DNA of 64,000 nucleotides from Kitasatospora sp. A2-31 (GCF_022288725.1 NZ_JAKNTA010000015.1:43985-107984), one strand, 5' to 3'. Counted from the first letter of the stretch, positions 24,723 to 33,617 are shown. Notes: generated by a model not told the origin, from the sequence alone. Made by a program: numbers and translations.

Positions 24723-24730
24723 ATCACCCC

Positions 24731-25294
24731 ATGGCAACCCAGGCCCGAGCCCGACTCCTCAGCACCGCCGAGGACCTCTTCTACGCGGAGGGCGTCCGCG
24801 CCGTCGGCGTCGACCGCATCCTGAGCGTCTCCGGCGTGGGCCGGGCGTCCTTCTACCGCCACTTCGCGAGCAAGGACGACCTCGTGGTGGCCGTTCTCCA
24901 GGGCCGCGACGCGCGCTGGCGCGAGTGGCTGCGCGAATGCGTGGACGCCCGTGACCTACCGCCCGAGGAGCGCCCCCTCGCCGTCTTCGACGCACTCGCG
25001 GAGCGGTTCGCCCGCCGGGACTTCCGCGGCTGCGCCTTCGTGAACACCATGGTGGAGGCAGCCGACCGCGACAGCGCGGCCCACCGGGTCGCGGCCGCGC
25101 ACAAGGCCGCCGTCACCGACTACCTGGACCAGCTGCTCACCGACGCCGGCTACCGCGACCACACCGCCCTCGCCCACCACCTGGTCCTGCTGGTCGACGG
25201 CGCGATCGTCACCGCCGTCCGCGAGGGCACCACCGAACCCGCTCGGCGGGCCCGCCGCATCGCCGCCGCCCTGCTGGCGGCGGAACGCGACTGA
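24731..25294 (+). CDS. TetR family regulator
   Basis: A 187-residue regulator with an N-terminal helix-turn-helix (AEDLFYAEGVRAVGVDRILS, then VGRASFYRHFASKDDLVVAVL). The C-terminal ligand domain resembles the TetR_C group common beside oxidoreductases. There is no ribosome site. TACCAT ends 6 bases before ATG 24731, so the message is probably leaderless. It likely represses itself and the divergent AhpD-like operon through the two GATCGGTACC palindromes. Confidence 0.9.
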   Translation: MATQARARLLSTAEDLFYAEGVRAVGVDRILSVSGVGRASFYRHFASKDDLVVAVLQGRDARWREWLRECVDARDLPPEERPLAVFDALAERFARRDFRGCAFVNTMVEAADRDSAAHRVAAAHKAAVTDYLDQLLTDAGYRDHTALAHHLVLLVDGAIVTAVREGTTEPARRARRIAAALLAAERD

Positions 25295-25426
25295 CCGCCC
25301 CGGCGTGGTCGCGGCGGCCGCCGGCGGTCAGGGCCGAGCCCGGGCCCGCTGCGCACCTCCTCCGCTAGCGCCGCGGCCCCGGCCCCCGCGATCTGCGGTC
25401 CTGATCCCGCCTGGGGCACCGGGGGA

Positions 25427-26518
25427 CTACAGGAGGACGAGCAGCTTGGTGCCCGGGACGAGCTTCCGGTTGACGGACGTGGACTGGACGAAGACGGTGT
25501 ACGAGGGATTCTCGCCCGGCTTGACCGTGACCTCCGACTCCGGCAGGCCGAGGAGCCGGCGGGCCGCCGGACCCGAGAACACCCTGCCCGTCATCCGGCC
25601 GGTGGCCGGGTCCTTCTCCGCCACGGCGAGCTGCTTCCGGCCCTGGATCTTCTCGCGCTTGGACAGCTCGTAGAAGGCGCACCCGGTCCTGTACGCGTGC
25701 CCGGCGCTCGTGACGAACTCGCGGATCGGCAGCTGCTGGTCGACCGGGACCAGGATGTACTTGCCGGCGTCCAGGGCGTCGAGGTTGGCCTTGACCTCGG
25801 TGGTGTTCAGGTCCTGGCCCATCGTGAAGAGGTTCTTGGTGCCGCGCAGGCCCTGTTCGCGGCCCCGCAGGAAGCTCGTGGCAGCCGTCTTGACGGTGCC
25901 GATGGCCTCCTCGACGCCCTTGCTGGAATCCGCGTCCCAGATCGCGATGTTGCCCGCGGGGAAGCCGTACTCCTGGGCGGTGCGCTTGGCCAGGGAGTTC
26001 GGAACCAGGATCGCCGAGGTCCAGTGGCCGGGGAGGTCGTCCATCGCGCTCTGGATGCGGTCCATCCAACTGCGCAGGACGGCGCTGCCCCGGCCGCCGC
26101 CCATGCGGGTGTGCATCGTGCCGGTCTCCGAACAGCCGGAGGCGTTCTCCTCGCCGTCGGTGACGACGACCTGGAGGAAGGAGTGCTCCCCGTAGCCCTC
26201 CCAGATGTTCTTCAGGTCGTCGACGGACTTCACCGCCGCCTCGATCAGCGCGGTCGCGCCGTTGTCCACCTTGTAGAGGCCCTTGAGGGAGGGCAGGTGC
26301 TTGACGTCCATGTCCCAGACGAGGTTCTGTACTTCGTGGTCGAATGCATAGAGGCTGATGCGGGTCTCGTGACCGAGCCGGTCGGACTCCTCCTGAAGTC
26401 CCTTCACGAACTCGTCGACCACGCGGACAAGCTGGGACTCGTGCTGCCGCATCGAGCCGGACTTGTCCACCACGAGCGAGACGTGGTTGACCTTGTGGTT
26501 GATCCTGTTCGCAGACAT
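25427..26518 (-). CDS. von Willebrand factor A (VWA) domain protein
   Basis: A 363-residue cytoplasmic protein. The VWA domain fills the first 200 residues. The MIDAS metal site is SLVVDKSGSM (DxSxS), with the Thr and Asp of VVVTDGEENASG further on. A second part of about 150 residues (FVTSAGHAYRTGCAFYELSKRE...) is characteristic of this actinobacterial type but has no known role. VWA proteins bind partner proteins in a metal-dependent way. ATG 26518 follows GGTGGAAGC. No MoxR-type ATPase or other usual VWA partner is adjacent. Confidence 0.85.
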   Translation of the reverse strand: MSANRINHKVNHVSLVVDKSGSMRQHESQLVRVVDEFVKGLQEESDRLGHETRISLYAFDHEVQNLVWDMDVKHLPSLKGLYKVDNGATALIEAAVKSVDDLKNIWEGYGEHSFLQVVVTDGEENASGCSETGTMHTRMGGGRGSAVLRSWMDRIQSAMDDLPGHWTSAILVPNSLAKRTAQEYGFPAGNIAIWDADSSKGVEEAIGTVKTAATSFLRGREQGLRGTKNLFTMGQDLNTTEVKANLDALDAGKYILVPVDQQLPIREFVTSAGHAYRTGCAFYELSKREKIQGRKQLAVAEKDPATGRMTGRVFSGPAARRLLGLPESEVTVKPGENPSYTVFVQSTSVNRKLVPGTKLLVLL

Positions 26519-26741
26519 GCTTCCACCCCGAATTCCCACACCTTTATCGGGCGCCTTTCTGGCGCCCCCTCCAGCGTTGTTCCCACACTACGGCGGGGCA
26601 CTGACAATTCCCCCTGAGCCGAAGTCACCGGAACGCCCGAGGGCTCCACTTCGACGGAGCGGGTACGGACGGGCGGAGGAATGCGACGGGGGCGACGGGC
26701 CCACCGAGGCCGCTGCGAAGTGCCCGTGTTAGCCTGCCGGC

Positions 26742-28004
26742 ATGATCAGGAGGGGATCCGGACGGCGAATACCCATCGGGTCGGCCGGTCCGCAGCGAGC
26801 ACTGATCACCGCAAGCTTCGTCAGCAGGGTGGGCAACGGCCTCTTCAACACCGCCGCGGTCCTCTACTTCACGTTCGTGGCGCACCTGCCCGCCGCGCAG
26901 GTGGGGCTGGGCCTGACGATCGCCGGACTCAGCGGCCTGGCGGCCGGCATACCGGCGGGGAACCTGGCCGACCGGTACGGGCCGCGCACGATCTGGCTGA
27001 CGGCCCTCGTCCTGCAGGCCGCCACCATGGCGGCCTTCGTCCTCATCGACGGCTGGCTCGCGTTCACACTCGTCGCCACGCTGGACCGGCTGGCCGCCAC
27101 CTCGGGCAGCGCCGCGGGCGGCGCACTGGTCGCACGAGTCGGCGGTGACCGCCCTGCCGCCTTCCGGGCCCGGCTCCGCACCTTCGTCAACCTCGGCGTC
27201 GTCCTGGGCACGCTGGGCGCGGCCGTCGCCATCCAGATCGACACCCGCCCCGCCTACACCGCGCTGATCCTCGCCAACGCCGCCAGCTTCGCCCTCGCCG
27301 GGCTGATCGCCTACCTGGGCGTCCCCGACTACCCGCCGCTGCCCCGGCCCGAGGAACACCGCCGGTGGTCCGTCCTGGCCGACCGGCCGTACGTGTCCTT
27401 CGTGGCGCTCTACAGCGCGATGGGTCTGCAGTACCAGACCGTCTCCCTCCTGCTGCCGATCTGGCTCGCCGCCCACACCGCCGCACCGCGCTGGACCGTG
27501 GCAGCGGTCTACGCGATGAACAGCGGCGTCTGCGTGCTGCTCCAGAGCAGGATCGGCTCCGGCGTGGAGAGCCCGCGGCAGGGCGGCCGCGCCTTCCGCC
27601 TCGCCGGGCTGCTGTTCCTGGTCAGCTGTCCGTTGATGGCGCTGACGGCCGACGTCCCCGCGTGGGCCGCACCGGCGCTAGCCGTCCTCGCCGTGTGCCT
27701 CCACAGCGTCGGCGAGGTGTGGGAGTCGTCGGCCGGCTTCGCGCTCGGCTTCGGCCTCGCCCCCGATCACGCCCAGGGGCAGTACCAGGGTCTCTTCGGC
27801 ATCGGCTTCGACGCAGGCCAGGCCCTCGCCCCCGTGGTGCTGACCGGAGCGGTCCTCGCGCTCGGACACACGGGATGGCTGCTGCTCGGCGCGTTCTTCG
27901 CACTCCTGGGCGCGGCGGGCCCCTCGGTGGCCGCCTGGGCCGAGCGGACCCGGTCCGCCGGAGAGCCGAACGCGGAAGCGGCTCGCGCCACGTCGGCGCG
28001 GTGA
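26742..28004 (+). CDS. MFS transporter
   Basis: A 420-residue protein with 11-12 hydrophobic helices and the MFS signature GNLADRYGPRTIW in loop 2-3. It is likely a drug- or metabolite-efflux permease; the substrate is unknown. ATG 26742 lacks a ribosome site, and TAGCCT ends 6 bases before it, so it is probably leaderless. It stands alone. Confidence 0.88.
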   Translation: MIRRGSGRRIPIGSAGPQRALITASFVSRVGNGLFNTAAVLYFTFVAHLPAAQVGLGLTIAGLSGLAAGIPAGNLADRYGPRTIWLTALVLQAATMAAFVLIDGWLAFTLVATLDRLAATSGSAAGGALVARVGGDRPAAFRARLRTFVNLGVVLGTLGAAVAIQIDTRPAYTALILANAASFALAGLIAYLGVPDYPPLPRPEEHRRWSVLADRPYVSFVALYSAMGLQYQTVSLLLPIWLAAHTAAPRWTVAAVYAMNSGVCVLLQSRIGSGVESPRQGGRAFRLAGLLFLVSCPLMALTADVPAWAAPALAVLAVCLHSVGEVWESSAGFALGFGLAPDHAQGQYQGLFGIGFDAGQALAPVVLTGAVLALGHTGWLLLGAFFALLGAAGPSVAAWAERTRSAGEPNAEAARATSAR

Positions 28005-28497
28005 AGCCCTCCCGGAGGATCGGGCAAGCCCGCGGCGGACACAGGCCGTGACGGGCATCGCGACAGTGGGTGAGGGCTGTGGTGCGGGCCACCCCGGGAC
28101 GGGTGCACCACCCCCACGTCGTGCACGGGCCGGTGCAGGGGCGTCACCCGGCGTCGACGATGTGCGCGGCCTCACAACCCCATCCGTGTGGCGCGGGCCA
28201 CTCCACAGCCGTGTTCGATCTTGAAAAATGGGACATTTGCCTTCAAAACAGCCCAATCCCTAGATCAATACCTCAGGTAACCACCCCCCGACCAGCCCAA
28301 ACCTCACAATCCTTGAAACCCCCCACCCACCCCCGTAACTTCGAACCCGTTGCACCGCACGACACCGCCCACCGGGCCCCACGGCCCACGGACGACCCCG
28401 GTGCCCCCACCACGCGAACCGCGCGCGTCCCCGCAACCACACCCCCCGACCGGGCCTGGTTCCGCGCGCCCGCACACCCCTTCCGAAAGGAAACCCC
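28005..28497. other. Long upstream region of the Rpf-type gene
   Basis: No gene is seen. 28205-28330 is relatively AT-rich for this genome and may contain the promoter. The remainder of the leader is again G-poor and C-rich. Rpf genes in streptomycetes often have a c-di-AMP (ydaO-type) riboswitch, but I could not find its conserved GGGTGA-type core here. Confidence 0.4.
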
Positions 28498-28887
28498 ATG
28501 GCCTTCCGTAACGAGACCACCACCGCCACCACCGCCACCAAGCGCCGCAACCGCGTCCGCATGGCACTCATGGCCGGGGCCCTCACCGCCCTGCCGGTGG
28601 CCGGCCTCGTCACGGCCAACGCCGCCTCCGCCGCCCCCGCCTCCGTCTGGGACAAGGTCGCCCAGTGCGAAGCCACCGGCAACTGGGCCATCAACACCGG
28701 CAACGGCTTCTACGGCGGCCTCCAGTTCACCTCCAGCACCTGGGCCGCCTTCGGCGGCACCGCCTACGCCCCCCAGGCCCACCAGGCCACCAAGGCCCAG
28801 CAGATCGCCATCGGCGAGAAGGTCCTCGCCGCCCAGGGCCCCGGCGCCTGGCCCGTCTGCTCCGTCAAGGCCGGCCTCACCAAGTAA
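28498..28887 (+). CDS. Secreted resuscitation-promoting-factor-like transglycosylase
   Basis: A 129-residue secreted cell-wall enzyme. A cleavable signal peptide (RMALMAGALTALPVAGLVTA, then ASAAPA) is followed by a single Rpf/transglycosylase-like domain. It begins SVWDKVAQCEATGNWAINTG, with the catalytic Glu in QCEATGNW, and ends with the second conserved Cys region GAWPVCSVKAG. It cleaves peptidoglycan glycan strands and is linked to germination and growth resumption. No LysM domain is attached, so it is a minimal form. AAAGGAAA precedes ATG 28498. Codon use is strongly C-ending. Confidence 0.93.
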   Translation: MAFRNETTTATTATKRRNRVRMALMAGALTALPVAGLVTANAASAAPASVWDKVAQCEATGNWAINTGNGFYGGLQFTSSTWAAFGGTAYAPQAHQATKAQQIAIGEKVLAAQGPGAWPVCSVKAGLTK

Positions 28888-28917
28888 CACCCCCAGCCCC
28901 CACCGGCACCCCCGACA

Positions 28918-28968
28918 ACGCCGCTGCACCCCACCCGACCACCACACCGGGCCCGGGAGCAGCGGCGT
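28918..28968 (+). terminator. Hairpin after the Rpf-type gene
   Basis: ACGCCGCTGC and GCAGCGGCGT form a perfect 10-base stem with a 31-base loop, starting 30 bases after the stop. The long loop makes it a moderate candidate. Confidence 0.45.
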
Positions 28969-29009
28969 CGCGGCGTTCACCGCCCGAGATGCACCACGGC
29001 CCGCAGGGC

Positions 29010-29216
29010 TCAGACGCCGAACTCCCCTGCCCGGACGGCCGAGACGAACGACCGCCAGGCCTCGGCCGGGACGACGAGGGCCGGGCCCGCAGGGTCCTTG
29101 GAGTCACGGACGGGGACGACGCCCGAGTAGCCGGGCGCCACCTCGACGCAGTCACCACCCTGCTGGCTGTAGCTGGACTTCACCCACGCGGCACGCGTCA
29201 AGTTGATGTCGGACAT
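29010..29216 (-). CDS. DUF397 protein
   Basis: A 68-residue protein with the DUF397 pattern: WVKSSYSQQGGDCVEVAP, VPVRDSKDPAGPALV and WRSFVSAVRAGEF. DUF397 proteins are encoded beside XRE-type regulators throughout streptomycetes (WhiJ-like systems) and act with them in developmental control, possibly as antagonists. It starts inside the end of the upstream XRE gene (19-base overlap), with GGGAGGG in place. Confidence 0.93.
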   Translation of the reverse strand: MSDINLTRAAWVKSSYSQQGGDCVEVAPGYSGVVPVRDSKDPAGPALVVPAEAWRSFVSAVRAGEFGV

Positions 29217-30046
29217 GTGATTCCCTCCCGAGCTGCGCGGATCCATTCGAGAGTCGCCATTTCCGCCAGCGCTCCCACTTGCAGCCGATCGTAGTGTCTC
29301 TTCCAAACTGCGAGCCTGTCAGAATCGCGCTCAAGATGACTACGCCCCTCGGACTCGGAGTAGCCCAGCAGGGACTGATCCGTCAACGTGAGCAAGCGCA
29401 TCGGCAGCGCGAACGGCCTGTGCTCGGCCATGGCGAACGGCGCCACCTGCAGGATCACCTGGCCGGCCTCGAACTGGTCCTCCAGAGCCGCCAGTTGCTC
29501 CCTCATCACGTCACCGCCGCCGATCGGTCGGCGCAGACAGCTCTCGTCCAGGACCGCGTGGACCAGCGGCGGACTGGCGCGCCTGAGCAGTTGCTGCCGA
29601 ACGAGCAGGAAGGTCACCCGCTCCTCGGCCTGCGCGCGGGTGATCGTGCCGCGGCGAACGTCGGCCATGGCCAGGGCCATGGCGTACGCCTCGGTCTGGA
29701 AGAGACCGGGCACCACGCCGGATTCGAAGATGCGTATCTCCGCCGCCTTCGCCTCGTGGCTCGCGTACTCGGGGAAGCCCTCCAGGAGCGCCGAGTGCTT
29801 GTTCTGCAACCACATCAGCAACAGCGTTCCCCCCGTCTCCAGCGCCTCGTCGGCCCGGCGTGCGAAACGCTCGCTCGGTGGCTCCCGGGATGCAAGTTCG
29901 GCGTACGAGACGTAGGAAGGGTCGAATCCGACCTTCCGGGCCAGTTGAGCCTGCGTCAGCCCCTTCGCCTCACGTGACCTGCGGAGCTGCACCCCGAACG
30001 GCGCCCACGGCCCCGACGTCGGATCAAGTTGCCTGCGGTTGACCAC
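29198..30046 (-). CDS. XRE-family regulator with DUF5753 domain
   Basis: A 282-residue DNA-binding protein. An N-terminal XRE helix-turn-helix (VQLRRSREAKGLTQAQLARK...DPSYVSYAELASREP) is followed by the DUF5753 domain (SGVVPGLFQTEAYAMALA...EERVTFLLVRQQLL), the standard partner architecture of DUF397. GTG 30046 is the first start. It is divergent from a small-protein gene, and together these three form a WhiJ/BldB-type regulatory module. Confidence 0.92.
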   Translation of the reverse strand: MVNRRQLDPTSGPWAPFGVQLRRSREAKGLTQAQLARKVGFDPSYVSYAELASREPPSERFARRADEALETGGTLLLMWLQNKHSALLEGFPEYASHEAKAAEIRIFESGVVPGLFQTEAYAMALAMADVRRGTITRAQAEERVTFLLVRQQLLRRASPPLVHAVLDESCLRRPIGGGDVMREQLAALEDQFEAGQVILQVAPFAMAEHRPFALPMRLLTLTDQSLLGYSESEGRSHLERDSDRLAVWKRHYDRLQVGALAEMATLEWIRAAREGITCPTST

Positions 30047-30172
30047 GTTTCACCAACTTGTGGATCATCAATCTCAAATACAGATCTCGGGCCGATTCTG
30101 CACCGGCGCGGGCCATCATAAACACAAGCCGTGAAAGGCCCGATGCGCAGAGCTACCGATGGAGTCTCCCCC

Positions 30173-30430
30173 ATGCCCAGCCTCCCCCGCACGCCCTCCT
30201 ACCGGCCCAAGGTGGGCGAGGTGGTGTACGACCTCGCCCACCGGACCGCCGGCGGACAGCCCTCCGAGGGCGTCTACATGGCCACCCTCAACGGCCTCGC
30301 CTACCTCCGCCCCGAGGCGGGCGGGTGCGAGTGGACCACCGATCCCCTCCAGCTGCGGCGCCTCAACGTCCCCCGCTACCGCACCGTCCAGCGGCCTAGC
30401 CGGCCCCGCGTGAACGACCCTTCGGCGTGA
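30173..30430 (+). CDS. Small conserved-looking protein next to the XRE/DUF397 pair
   Basis: An 85-residue protein containing RPKVGEVVYDLAHRTAGG, YMATLNGLAYLRPEAGGCEW and RLNVPRYRTV. Short proteins of this kind are often seen divergent from XRE/DUF397 genes, so it may belong to the module; this is from general familiarity. ATG 30173 follows GGAG. Its TGA overlaps the next gene's GTG. Confidence 0.65.
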   Translation: MPSLPRTPSYRPKVGEVVYDLAHRTAGGQPSEGVYMATLNGLAYLRPEAGGCEWTTDPLQLRRLNVPRYRTVQRPSRPRVNDPSA

Positions 30431-30801
30431 ACCCGGCCCGCAGGTTCCTGGTCGCGGTCGTCACCGTCCCCGTGCTCAGCGCCCTCGCCGCCGCGCTCGT
30501 CTGCTGGCCGATCCGCAGCGGGCCGCTCGCGCCGCGTCTGCTGATCTTCGGGCTGGTCCTCTCCGCCGGCGTCATCGCCGGCCTCCCCGCCGTCCTCGCC
30601 CGGCTCACGGTGGCGGCCGACCGGCGGAGCCGCTGCACCCGGGGCCCGGCAGGAGAACATGTCACCCGATCCTCGGACGGGGCTGCAACAGGGTGGTCCG
30701 GGAGGAGCCGAGCTGGTCGTACTCCGCCTCGCAGCCCCGGGCCCGGTCCTGCGGCAGGCTCCTCCGCCCGAGGGCGCAGCGGGCTCAGGGGGCCATGGTG
30801 A
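30427..30801 (+). CDS. Small membrane protein
   Basis: A 124-residue frame starting at GTG 30427, overlapping the previous stop as GTGA. Two hydrophobic helices (about residues 7-27 and 38-60) are followed by an Arg/Gly/Ser-rich tail that looks less protein-like and overlaps the end of the opposite gene by 17 bases. The first half is credible as a coupled membrane peptide; the tail is doubtful. No family is recognised. Confidence 0.5.
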   Translation: MNPARRFLVAVVTVPVLSALAAALVCWPIRSGPLAPRLLIFGLVLSAGVIAGLPAVLARLTVAADRRSRCTRGPAGEHVTRSSDGAATGWSGRSRAGRTPPRSPGPGPAAGSSARGRSGLRGPW

Positions 30802-32005
30802 GGCCGGCGGACGCGGCGCCGCGGCTGAGCACGACCGTGCGGATGTGGTCCAGGGCCCGCGCGTAGTCGACCCGGCCGGGGTCGCGGCGCACGGCCTCCC
30901 GCAGGTCGAGGACCCGGTAGGGCGGGCCGAGGTCGGTCACCTGGGGGACGAACTCGGCCTTGCCGACCGTCCAGCGCTGCCCCGGAGCGGCCGGCGGGAC
31001 GAAGGTGAACCGGGCGATCGAGCTCCAGTTGCCGCGCGGGTCCTCGGCGCCGTCGTACGTGAACATGTGCCCGGCGAGCTGGTCGCCGAGGCCGTACACC
31101 GTCCAGGTGTCACCGATCTTCTCGTACGCCTGCGGGATGTGGGCGTGGGTGCCGAGGATCAGGTCGACGTCCGACGGACCCCCGCCCTGCCCGGCGGCCA
31201 ACTCCTTGGCGAGGGTGAGCTGTTGTTCGTTCGGAGCGTCCTGCCACTCGGTTCCCCAGTGGACGCTGACCACGACGAGGTCCGCGCCGCCCGCCCGGGC
31301 GGCGCGTGCGTCGGCGAGGATCCGGTCCCGGTCGATCAGGTTCACCGCCCAGGGCCGTCCGTCCGGCAGCGGGATCCCGTTCGTGCCGTAGGTGTAGGCC
31401 AGGTGGGCCACGGTGGCGCCGCCCGCCCGGAACAGCGCGGGCCTCCCGGCCTCGGTCGCGTCGCGGGCGGAACCGGTGTGTGCGAGGCCCACGGCGTCCA
31501 TGGCGTCGAGGGTGCGCCGGATGCCGGCCGGGCCGTCGTCGAGGGTGTGGTTGGAGGCGGTGTCGCAGCCGGTGTACCCCGTCTCCTTCAGGGCACGGGC
31601 GACCTGCGGCGGCGACTTGAACGACGGGTAGCCGGTGAACGGCCCGCCGTCGGCGCCGTAGACGGTCTCCATGTGGCAGATGGCAAGGTCGGCGGCGCTG
31701 ATGAGCGGCCTGACGCCGGCGAGCATCCTGGTGAAGTCGTAGCCGTCGCCGCCGGCGTCCTCCCGGGCCTGCCGGATGATCTCGGTGTGCGGCAGCACGT
31801 CGCCGGTCGCGACCAGGGTGAAGGGACGCGGCCCGGTCGGGGACGCGGTGGTGGCCGCGGCTGTCCGGCCGCCGTCCGGCCGCGGTGCCCCGGACGCGTC
31901 GGGAACGCCCCGGGGGTCGGGGGCATCGAGGTCACCGCACCCGGCGAGGCCGAGGAGGAGCAGCGTGGCGGCCACCGTGGTGACCGGCCGACGGGGCAGA
32001 CGCAT
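30785..32005 (-). CDS. CapA-type lipoprotein (poly-gamma-glutamate synthesis fold)
   Basis: A 406-residue lipoprotein with signal sequence and lipobox LLLLGLAGCGD (Cys23). The metallophosphatase-like CapA/PgsA domain shows VATGDVLPHTEI, LAICHMETVYG, DTASNHTLDDGPAG and VVSVHWGTEW, then LILGTHAHIPQAYE. The D, H and N ligands sit in the usual order. In Bacillus, CapA is part of poly-gamma-glutamate capsule assembly. In streptomycetes such proteins are common single genes with no shown role, and no capB/C genes are nearby. Confidence 0.9.
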   Translation of the reverse strand: MRLPRRPVTTVAATLLLLGLAGCGDLDAPDPRGVPDASGAPRPDGGRTAAATTASPTGPRPFTLVATGDVLPHTEIIRQAREDAGGDGYDFTRMLAGVRPLISAADLAICHMETVYGADGGPFTGYPSFKSPPQVARALKETGYTGCDTASNHTLDDGPAGIRRTLDAMDAVGLAHTGSARDATEAGRPALFRAGGATVAHLAYTYGTNGIPLPDGRPWAVNLIDRDRILADARAARAGGADLVVVSVHWGTEWQDAPNEQQLTLAKELAAGQGGGPSDVDLILGTHAHIPQAYEKIGDTWTVYGLGDQLAGHMFTYDGAEDPRGNWSSIARFTFVPPAAPGQRWTVGKAEFVPQVTDLGPPYRVLDLREAVRRDPGRVDYARALDHIRTVVLSRGAASAGLTMAP

Positions 32006-32382
32006 GGTCGGCTCGTCTCATGATCGGCAGATATGACCAACACTTCGACTATGCGACGCCGCGGACGGCCTCGCCCGCCCCCACGCCCACGGAGTCACCC
32101 GGCGGAACGGTCGAGCACGGCTCGGCGCCGGCACAGCCGGGACCGCCTGGCGGCCCCCGAAGCGGGACGCCGGGCCCTGCACCACCGTGCCGAGGCAGGC
32201 CGGCGAGCGGCCTGCAGGACCGGACCATCAAGCCGGGGTGCACGCCGCGCTCGACGCCGACGGCCACCGGGCCGCCTGATCCGGGACACCCGCACGGAGC
32301 AGGGCTCGCCGTGCGGCGGCCGCGGCGGCCGTGGCGGCGAAAACCGGTGTCGCACCTCCGTGCACCGGGGCAGGATCGCCCC
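32006..32382. other. Divergent intergenic region
   Basis: Between the CapA-type and TOPRIM genes. No gene, hairpin or clear promoter is recognised. Open frames here have skewed composition. Confidence 0.4.
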
Positions 32383-33012
32383 ATGACGGACATGCGAGAG
32401 TTCCGGGACGCGGTGACCGGTTGGGCGGCGGGCAGCCGCGGCGGGCCGGCAGGCGAGTTGGCCGGCGAGTTGGCCGCAGAGCTGGATGTGCGGACGGCGG
32501 TGCTGCTGGAAGGGCCGAGCGACGTCGCGGCCGTCGAGGCGCTGGCCGAGCGCCACGGGCGGGACCTGGCCGCCGAAGGGGTGTGTGTCGTCGCCATGGG
32601 CGGAGCCATGAGCGTCGGCCGCTATGCCGAGCTGCTCGGGCCGCCGGGGCTGGGTCTGCGCCTCGCCGGACTGTGTGACGAGGGCGAGCGGGGCTTCTAC
32701 GACCGCGGTCTCGCAAGGGCCCGTGTGCCGAACCGGGAGTTCTTCGTCTGCATGGCCGACCTGGAGGACGAACTCATCCGCGCCCTGGGCGTGGCCCGGG
32801 TGGAGGAGATCGTCCGGGCCGAGGGCGACCTCCCGGCCTGGCAGACCTTCGTCCGCCAACCCGCGCAACGGGGCCGGTCCCCGCAGCGACAGATGCGGCG
32901 CTTCCTCGGCACGAAGAAGGGCCGCAAGATCCGCTACGGCCGCCTCCTCGTCGAAGCCCTCGACTCCGAGCCCGTCCCGGCGCCCCTCCACGACCTGCTC
33001 GCGAGCCTGTGA
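32383..33012 (+). CDS. Stand-alone TOPRIM/OLD-like nuclease domain protein
   Basis: A 209-residue protein. TAVLLEGPSDVAAVEALAER matches the first TOPRIM strand with its conserved Glu. GVCVVAMGGAMSVGRYAELL is the second element, and LAGLCDEGERGFYDRGL supplies the acidic metal site (D-E-G-E). This is the C-terminal half of OLD-family nucleases without the ABC-type ATPase half. No ATPase or helicase partner is adjacent, so it is either a lone nuclease/primase-fold protein or works with a distant gene. The start at ATG 32383 has a weak ribosome site. Confidence 0.75.
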   Translation: MTDMREFRDAVTGWAAGSRGGPAGELAGELAAELDVRTAVLLEGPSDVAAVEALAERHGRDLAAEGVCVVAMGGAMSVGRYAELLGPPGLGLRLAGLCDEGERGFYDRGLARARVPNREFFVCMADLEDELIRALGVARVEEIVRAEGDLPAWQTFVRQPAQRGRSPQRQMRRFLGTKKGRKIRYGRLLVEALDSEPVPAPLHDLLASL

Positions 33013-33070
33013 CCGAGGAGCTGATCACGCAGTTGGTCGAGGCCGATCGCAGGGTCGGGTGCCGCCCGGC

Positions 33071-33484
33071 TCAGCGACCGGCGCCGTAGGCCTCGGCGAA
33101 GGCCGCGCGGACGGCACGGCGGCCCGCGGTACGGAAGGAACCGTCGCGGGAGTCGACCTCGTGGATCCCCGTCCGGCGCAGCACGACGGCCACCGCCACC
33201 GGGCGTCCGGCCGCCTGTTCGGCCAGTTCCTCCCGCATGCCGTTGACGAGCGCGGCGTGGTACCCGGCCAGCTCCTCCGGCGAGGCGTGGCCCCTCACGA
33301 CGGCATCGCGCGCGACCTCGAACACGAAGCCGTCCTCCCACGGCTCGAAGTCCACCGTCACGTCCGCGAAGTCGCAGGGGCAGCCGCCGGTCTGACGGGC
33401 GTACAGGCCGCGGACGCCCCGGATCGGACGTGGCGGAAAGGTCGCCACATCGGTGCCCGCACCGGCCCTCGCATCGGGTTCCAT
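33071..33484 (-). CDS. Lone EF-G domain IV-like protein
   Basis: A 137-residue protein. The core FVFEVARDAVVRGHASPEEL...YHAALVNGMREEL...RPVAVAVVLRRTGIHEVDSR, then FRTAGRRAVRAAFAEA, parallels domain IV of elongation factor G and ribosome-protection proteins. That domain reads F-x-x-x-V-x-G-G-x-I-P-x-E-Y ... G-x-P-V-x-D-V ... VDSSxxAF-x-x-A. There is no GTPase domain. I infer a domain IV fold; a role on the ribosome is speculation. It is flanked by unrelated genes. Confidence 0.6.
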   Translation of the reverse strand: MEPDARAGAGTDVATFPPRPIRGVRGLYARQTGGCPCDFADVTVDFEPWEDGFVFEVARDAVVRGHASPEELAGYHAALVNGMREELAEQAAGRPVAVAVVLRRTGIHEVDSRDGSFRTAGRRAVRAAFAEAYGAGR

Positions 33485-33617
33485 GCCGCCGACGCTACCC
33501 CACGGCTCCGCGCTCGGTGCCCCCGGAGGCGGGCAGCAGCCCGCCCGATAATCCGGCAGCGCCGCACGGGCCGGCCCGGTTACCTTGTGGCCCTGCTGTT
33601 CCACGGGGAGGAAGAAC

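Noticed and set aside
28205..28497. c-di-AMP (ydaO-type) riboswitch in front of the Rpf-type gene
   Set aside because: Expected from other streptomycete rpf genes, but the G-poor leader lacks the conserved GGGTGA-like core and paired stems.
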